NCBI GenBank assembly: GCA_035294565.1
Contig: DATGKR010000045.1
Location: forward strand, 1-8,163
Length of the DNA: 8,163 nucleotides
Direction: 5' to 3'
From: DATGKR01 sp035294565
GTDB lineage: Bacteria > Actinomycetota > Acidimicrobiia > Acidimicrobiales > Palsa-688
Made by a program: the position numbers and the translations under genes. This document shows, piece by piece, positions 5,862 to 8,163 of this stretch (positions are counted from its first letter, which is position 1; the number at the start of each line of letters is the position of its first letter). The notes below the pieces were generated by a model. It had not been told where the DNA came from. It did not search any database and saw only the letters and a list, made by a program, of their open reading frames with translations.

Positions 5862-6026
5862 TCAGTGGTTCAACGGGCTCTCCCGGTCGCCCATGAAGAC
5901 GTGGCTCAGCCTCTCCATGTCGTGGTCGACGGCGAGGTGGTCCTCCAGCTCCCACTCGTCGGCGAAGCGGAGCTCGCAGCGGGGGCATTGACGGATTCGC
6001 CCGATGATGGTCGGCTCGAAGGACAT
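5862..6026 (-). CDS. Small C2H2 zinc-finger protein (54 aa)
   Basis: This 54-codon gene is missed at usual length cutoffs. After MSFEPTIIGRIRQ it has CPRC (14-17), then Phe21, Leu27, His30 and His35. That is C-x2-C-x3-F-x5-L-x2-H-x4-H, the classical C2H2 zinc-finger pattern including both core hydrophobic residues. The tail (DMERLSHVFMGDRESPLNH) is acidic and short. A GGAGGTG ribosome binding site with 8-nt spacing and the zinc ligands make it a real gene. Single classical fingers are uncommon in bacteria. The acidic character of the finger (ADEWELED) argues against simple DNA binding and suggests a protein contact or zinc role. It lies directly upstream of hsp20 on the same strand, with a gap of about 100 nt, and has its own promoter-like GGGAAT-N16-CGTT. 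No function is assigned. Confidence 0.85.
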   Translation of the reverse strand: MSFEPTIIGRIRQCPRCELRFADEWELEDHLAVDHDMERLSHVFMGDRESPLNH

Positions 6027-6068
6027 GTGCCGCACCTCCCTGTGCGATGAAACATCCCTGTTGTGTTG

Positions 6069-6094
6069 AACGCATTGCCGACGGTGTTATTCCC
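6069..6094 (-). promoter_or_regulatory. Candidate ECF (SigH/SigR-like) promoter of the zinc-finger gene
   Basis: GGGAAT (6094-6089), 16 nt, then CGTT (6072-6069) on the minus strand matches the published style of SigR/SigH promoters (GGGAAT, 16-19 nt, cGTT). The predicted start point is near 6062, about 35 nt before the ATG and suitably placed ahead of GGAGGTG. The sigma factor itself is not in the window. Confidence 0.45.
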
Positions 6095-6114
6095 GCCTCT
6101 GGCGACCCCCCGGC

Positions 6115-6123
6115 TGTTATCAT
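6115..6123 (+). promoter_or_regulatory. Extended -10 promoter candidate of the membrane-protein operon
   Basis: TGT followed by TATCAT (6118-6123; 5 of 6) forms an extended -10. No clear -35 is present, which an extended -10 can compensate for. A start point near 6130 gives a leader of about 32 nt carrying GGAGGTG before ATG 6162. Confidence 0.45.
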
Positions 6124-6161
6124 CTCGGCCAGGAACCCTGGTTCGCGGAGGTGAGGGGCGC

Positions 6162-6770
6162 ATGGCACAGGCGATCGAAACCGCCTCGGGGGCACCGGTC
6201 GCTGTCGAGCCGGCACGACCGCAGCTGCAGATAGTCCCCCTGGCCGGCCTGCCTATCGTCGCGGCCGCGCTGGTCGGCTTGGTCGTAGTCGTCGCTACCG
6301 ACGCCACGTGGGGCGTCGACTTCTACCACGTGGTCGGCGGGGCGTTCTGGACGGCCCTCGACCTGTTCCTCGGCTTCGTCCTCGGCCCGATCCTCGGCCG
6401 CCTGTCGATACCGGCGCGCGTCGAGCTCACCACGCGCCTCATGCCCAAGATGATCCTCATCATGCCGACCGTCGTGACCTGCACTCTCGTGGCCGGCTGG
6501 CAGCTGGCCCGCCAGACGGGCAACCTGCTCAGCAGCAGCCCCAACCACAGCTGGGTCGTGGCGTCGATGATCGTCGTCGCCGTGATGGCGGTCGTCGCGC
6601 TGGGAGTCTTGGAGCCGGCGAACCTGGCGGTGCTCTTCGAGTTGAAGAAGCCCCAGCCCGACGGGGCGGTGATCGCCCGTCTGATGCGCAGGTTCATCTA
6701 CTCGGCCGGGGTCACCGGGGCGATGCAGGTCGCGACGTTGATCATCATGACCAGGCTGGCCACGCGATGA
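6162..6770 (+). CDS. Five-helix integral membrane protein, function unknown
   Basis: The 202-residue protein has a polar N-terminus (1-24) and about five membrane segments: 28-47, 56-78, 96-114, 131-158 and 178-197. Notable residues are His56 at the start of the second helix (FYHVVGGAFWTALDLFLG), Pro96-Lys97 before the third, a short loop with His129, and a charged cytoplasmic-type loop LKKPQPDGAVIARLMRRF. The HVVGGxxW pattern recalls membrane families of the CopD/DUF2269/HemJ kind, where a helix-starting His can bind heme or metal, but the match is too loose to name it. ATG 6162 was chosen because GGAGG stands 10 nt upstream; an ATG at 6063 would lie before the promoter and adds residues without family look. 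Its stop overlaps the start of the next gene by ATGA, so the two are co-translated and may form a complex. Confidence 0.8.
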   Translation: MAQAIETASGAPVAVEPARPQLQIVPLAGLPIVAAALVGLVVVVATDATWGVDFYHVVGGAFWTALDLFLGFVLGPILGRLSIPARVELTTRLMPKMILIMPTVVTCTLVAGWQLARQTGNLLSSSPNHSWVVASMIVVAVMAVVALGVLEPANLAVLFELKKPQPDGAVIARLMRRFIYSAGVTGAMQVATLIIMTRLATR

Positions 6771-7219
6771 GCACAACCGGTGCCGAGAGCCCCGGCGGGC
6801 ACGCCCCTGCGGCGACCAGCCCGCTTCTAGAACGGAGGCTGCCACCGATCGCCGAGCTGGCGGTTGTCTCCGTCGTCATGATGATGGCGGGGGGGATCTT
6901 CATGGCTTCCCACCTGCCGGCGCCTCCCCCCCTCGCGGTCCCGGTATCGCTGGTGGCCGCCGGCGGCTTCCTCACCGTGGTGGCGGTGGCGCTCCTCGCC
7001 CGCATCCGCCCGTTCGCCTGGCGCACGTTCTTCCTGGTGATGCGCTGGGCGCTCCTCGCCTACTTCGTCATCGGCGCCCTGCTGGCTTTCGTCTTCGTCC
7101 ACAACCACGTGACCGGGAGCACGCTGGGGGTGCTGGTCGCCACCCTGGTGGTTTTCGCCGTCGACGTGCCGACGATCCTGGCCTTCACGGTCGCCCGCTA
7201 CCAGGATCCCGCCGGCTGA
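6767..7219 (+). CDS. Four-helix integral membrane protein, function unknown
   Basis: The 150-residue protein has a Gly/Ser/Pro-rich N-terminal tail (1-28) and four membrane segments: 31-50, 55-78, 86-112 and 118-143. I do not recognise the family. Visible marks are the Met-rich first helix VVMMMAGGIFMASHL, the charged turn RIRPFAWR before helix 3, the histidine pair HNH at 112-114 at the end of helix 3, and Asp133-Val-Pro in the last helix. The start was fixed by the ATGA overlap with the preceding stop; there is no strong ribosome binding site, as expected for translational coupling. It probably works with the preceding membrane protein. The gene ends 13 bp before the convergent stop of the hydroxylase gene. 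Confidence 0.8.
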   Translation: MSTTGAESPGGHAPAATSPLLERRLPPIAELAVVSVVMMMAGGIFMASHLPAPPPLAVPVSLVAAGGFLTVVAVALLARIRPFAWRTFFLVMRWALLAYFVIGALLAFVFVHNHVTGSTLGVLVATLVVFAVDVPTILAFTVARYQDPAG

Positions 7220-7232
7220 AGCACCGAACCGG

Positions 7233-8138
7233 TCAGGCGCCTGCTCCCGCCGCGGCCGTGGCGGGCACCGCCAGGCCCCGGCCCGCAGCGGGCACCGCCA
7301 GGCTCTTGGCCGTCCCCGACAACGGCACGTCTCCCTTGGCAGGAGCCGTCCCGAGCACCCGGTCGGCGACGGTTCCCACGACTCCGAACCAGTAGTTCTC
7401 GTTCCGGTAGTGGTGTAGCCGGTGCGCCCTCCAGCGGGCGCGGTAGACAGCCCCGCGAGGCCGGTACGGGGAGTGGATGAGGAAGTGGATCCACTCGTAG
7501 GCGAGAAGCCCGAGAAGCGACGCGGCCGCCCCGGTCGCGCCTCGACGGCGGTCGGGCGCCACCCATGCCGGCATGGCGGCGGCGGCGGCCAGGCCGGCGA
7601 CGGTGACCTTCGGCAGCAGGACCAGGTCGATGTCCTGAGGGTTCTCGTGGTGCTCGCGGTGCTTGCGAGCCGAGAAGCCCTCCCCGGGGAGGCCCCCGCC
7701 GCTCATCTCCTCGCCGGGGGAACCACCGGCCCTGCGCCGCGCCCGCCGGCTCGGCCCGTGCAGGATGTAGACGTGCACGGCCCACTCGGCGAAGGGGTGC
7801 AGGCCCACCACCGCTCCGGCGACGACGAGGTCCTGGGCACGCCAGCCGCCCAGGCGGGCGCGCCTCGCCGCCACGACCGCCAGGGTGCCGGCGAGCACCT
7901 TCGGCCCGGGCCGCCCGAAGAACACCTTGGCCCAGCCGGCGAGTCCCGGAGCGCCCGGCACGTCCCCGTAGAGACGCGGCCGCCCGCTTCCACCAACGAC
8001 GCCGGCCATCGCTGCGGCACCCACGGCGCCGGCGACCGATGCGGCACGCGGGCCGCTGGCCGCCGATGCGGCACGGCCCACGCCACGGCCGGCCAGGCGG
8101 CGGGACCGAGTGGACAACGCTTGGACGAACTGATGCAT
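7233..8138 (-). CDS. Fatty acid hydroxylase / sterol desaturase superfamily membrane protein
   Basis: The 301-residue protein carries the histidine clusters of membrane di-iron oxygenases: EWAVHVYILHG (His122, His127), KHREHHENP (His160, 163, 164), YEWIHFLIH (His218, 222) and HRLHHYRNENYWFGV (His239, 242, 243), ending with the family-like DRVLGT. Membrane segments are near 105-127, 172-192 and 201-222. It probably hydroxylates or desaturates a lipid or carotenoid using O2; the substrate is unknown. The first 100 residues are Ala/Gly/Arg-rich and unlike a catalytic domain. The loop 128-156 is also long and Gly-rich, and the tail has a repeated LAVPA unit. The start is ATG 8138. No ribosome binding site precedes it, but TATGAT lies 8 nt upstream, so a leaderless mRNA is possible. 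An ATG at about 8151 is in another frame. Confidence 0.85.
   Translation of the reverse strand: MHQFVQALSTRSRRLAGRGVGRAASAASGPRAASVAGAVGAAAMAGVVGGSGRPRLYGDVPGAPGLAGWAKVFFGRPGPKVLAGTLAVVAARRARLGGWRAQDLVVAGAVVGLHPFAEWAVHVYILHGPSRRARRRAGGSPGEEMSGGGLPGEGFSARKHREHHENPQDIDLVLLPKVTVAGLAAAAAMPAWVAPDRRRGATGAAASLLGLLAYEWIHFLIHSPYRPRGAVYRARWRAHRLHHYRNENYWFGVVGTVADRVLGTAPAKGDVPLSGTAKSLAVPAAGRGLAVPATAAAGAGA
7246..7265 (+). terminator. Weak GC hairpin after the membrane operon
   Basis: CCCGCC (7246-7251) and GGCGGG (7260-7265) can pair across an 8-nt loop, 27 nt after the operon stop. It sits inside the last codons of the convergent hydroxylase gene and lacks a T-run. It is the only hairpin of note near the convergent ends, but in such GC-rich DNA it may be chance. 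Confidence 0.25.
7261..7303 (-). repeat. 16-bp direct repeat in the hydroxylase 3' end
   Basis: GCGGGCACCGCCAGGC occurs at 7261-7276 and again at 7288-7303, a 27-bp period. It encodes two nine-residue-spaced copies of LAVPA in the C-terminal tail (280-293), a recent-looking in-frame duplication outside the catalytic part. Confidence 0.7.
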
Positions 8139-8146
8139 CAGTCGGC

Positions 8147-8152
8147 ATCATA
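8147..8152 (-). promoter_or_regulatory. -10 element giving a probable leaderless hydroxylase mRNA
   Basis: TATGAT on the minus strand (5 of 6 to TATAAT) ends 8 nt before ATG 8138, so the transcript would begin at or within a base or two of the start codon. The expected -35 lies at or beyond the window edge and cannot be judged. Confidence 0.4.
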
Positions 8153-8163
8153 GCCCCGACACG

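Noticed and set aside
6063..6161. ATG at 6063 as start of the first membrane protein
   Set aside because: It has no ribosome binding site and lies upstream of the likely promoter; the added residues are not family-like. ATG 6162 has GGAGG at 10 nt.
5906..6307. Minus-strand open frames across the divergent region as an alternative to the zinc-finger gene
   Set aside because: They run antisense through the membrane protein start and lack ribosome binding sites and recognisable motifs. The 54-codon frame has both motif and site.

Overview
The window is very GC-rich. Its genes use GC-rich third positions, GTG/TTG starts and GGAGG ribosome binding sites. The gene content (single-copy acyl-CoA dehydrogenase, LLM flavin oxidoreductase, Hsp18-like small heat-shock protein starting MLMR, sterol-desaturase-like hydroxylase) suggests an actinobacterium, perhaps an Acidimicrobiia-type lineage. 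That assignment is an inference from composition and protein style. No rRNA, tRNA, CRISPR array, insertion sequence or phage gene was seen, so this looks like an ordinary chromosomal segment rather than an accessory island.

Layout. The left three quarters is almost entirely minus-strand. Position 1 to about 963 is the 3'-truncated end of a PAS-PAS-LuxR transcription regulator. A gene-free stretch (964-1279) follows, with an AT-rich core carrying two overlapping, opposed promoter-like sequences. Next come a DUF1810 protein (1280-1729) and, just upstream of it, a diguanylate cyclase with a degenerate receiver-like N-terminus (1755-2972). An LLM flavin-dependent oxidoreductase (3075-4004) is joined by an ATGA stop/start overlap to an acyl-CoA dehydrogenase (4001-5203). 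A perfect 30-bp palindrome (5269-5298) separates that pair from an Hsp20 chaperone gene (5321-5758). Upstream of hsp20 is a 54-codon gene for a classical C2H2 zinc finger (5862-6026), too short for most ORF callers.

At about 6027-6161 the strand switches. A divergent control region precedes a two-gene plus-strand operon of multi-pass membrane proteins of unknown function (6162-6770 and 6767-7219, overlapping by ATGA). This operon converges with a minus-strand fatty acid hydroxylase/sterol desaturase-family gene (7233-8138), leaving only 13 bp between the stop codons.

How the genes fit together. The acyl-CoA dehydrogenase and LLM oxidoreductase are probably translated together and act in one lipid or terpenoid-type oxidation route whose substrate cannot be read from the sequence. 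The diguanylate cyclase and DUF1810 gene may share a transcript. The hsp20 and zinc-finger genes each have the octamer GGGAATAA upstream in the same orientation, which hints at shared stress control, possibly by an ECF sigma factor of the SigH/SigR kind. No clearly new multi-gene system is evident. The points most worth following are the C2H2 mini-protein with its shared motif, the opposed promoters at 1169-1202, and the altered catalytic and receiver residues of the diguanylate cyclase.
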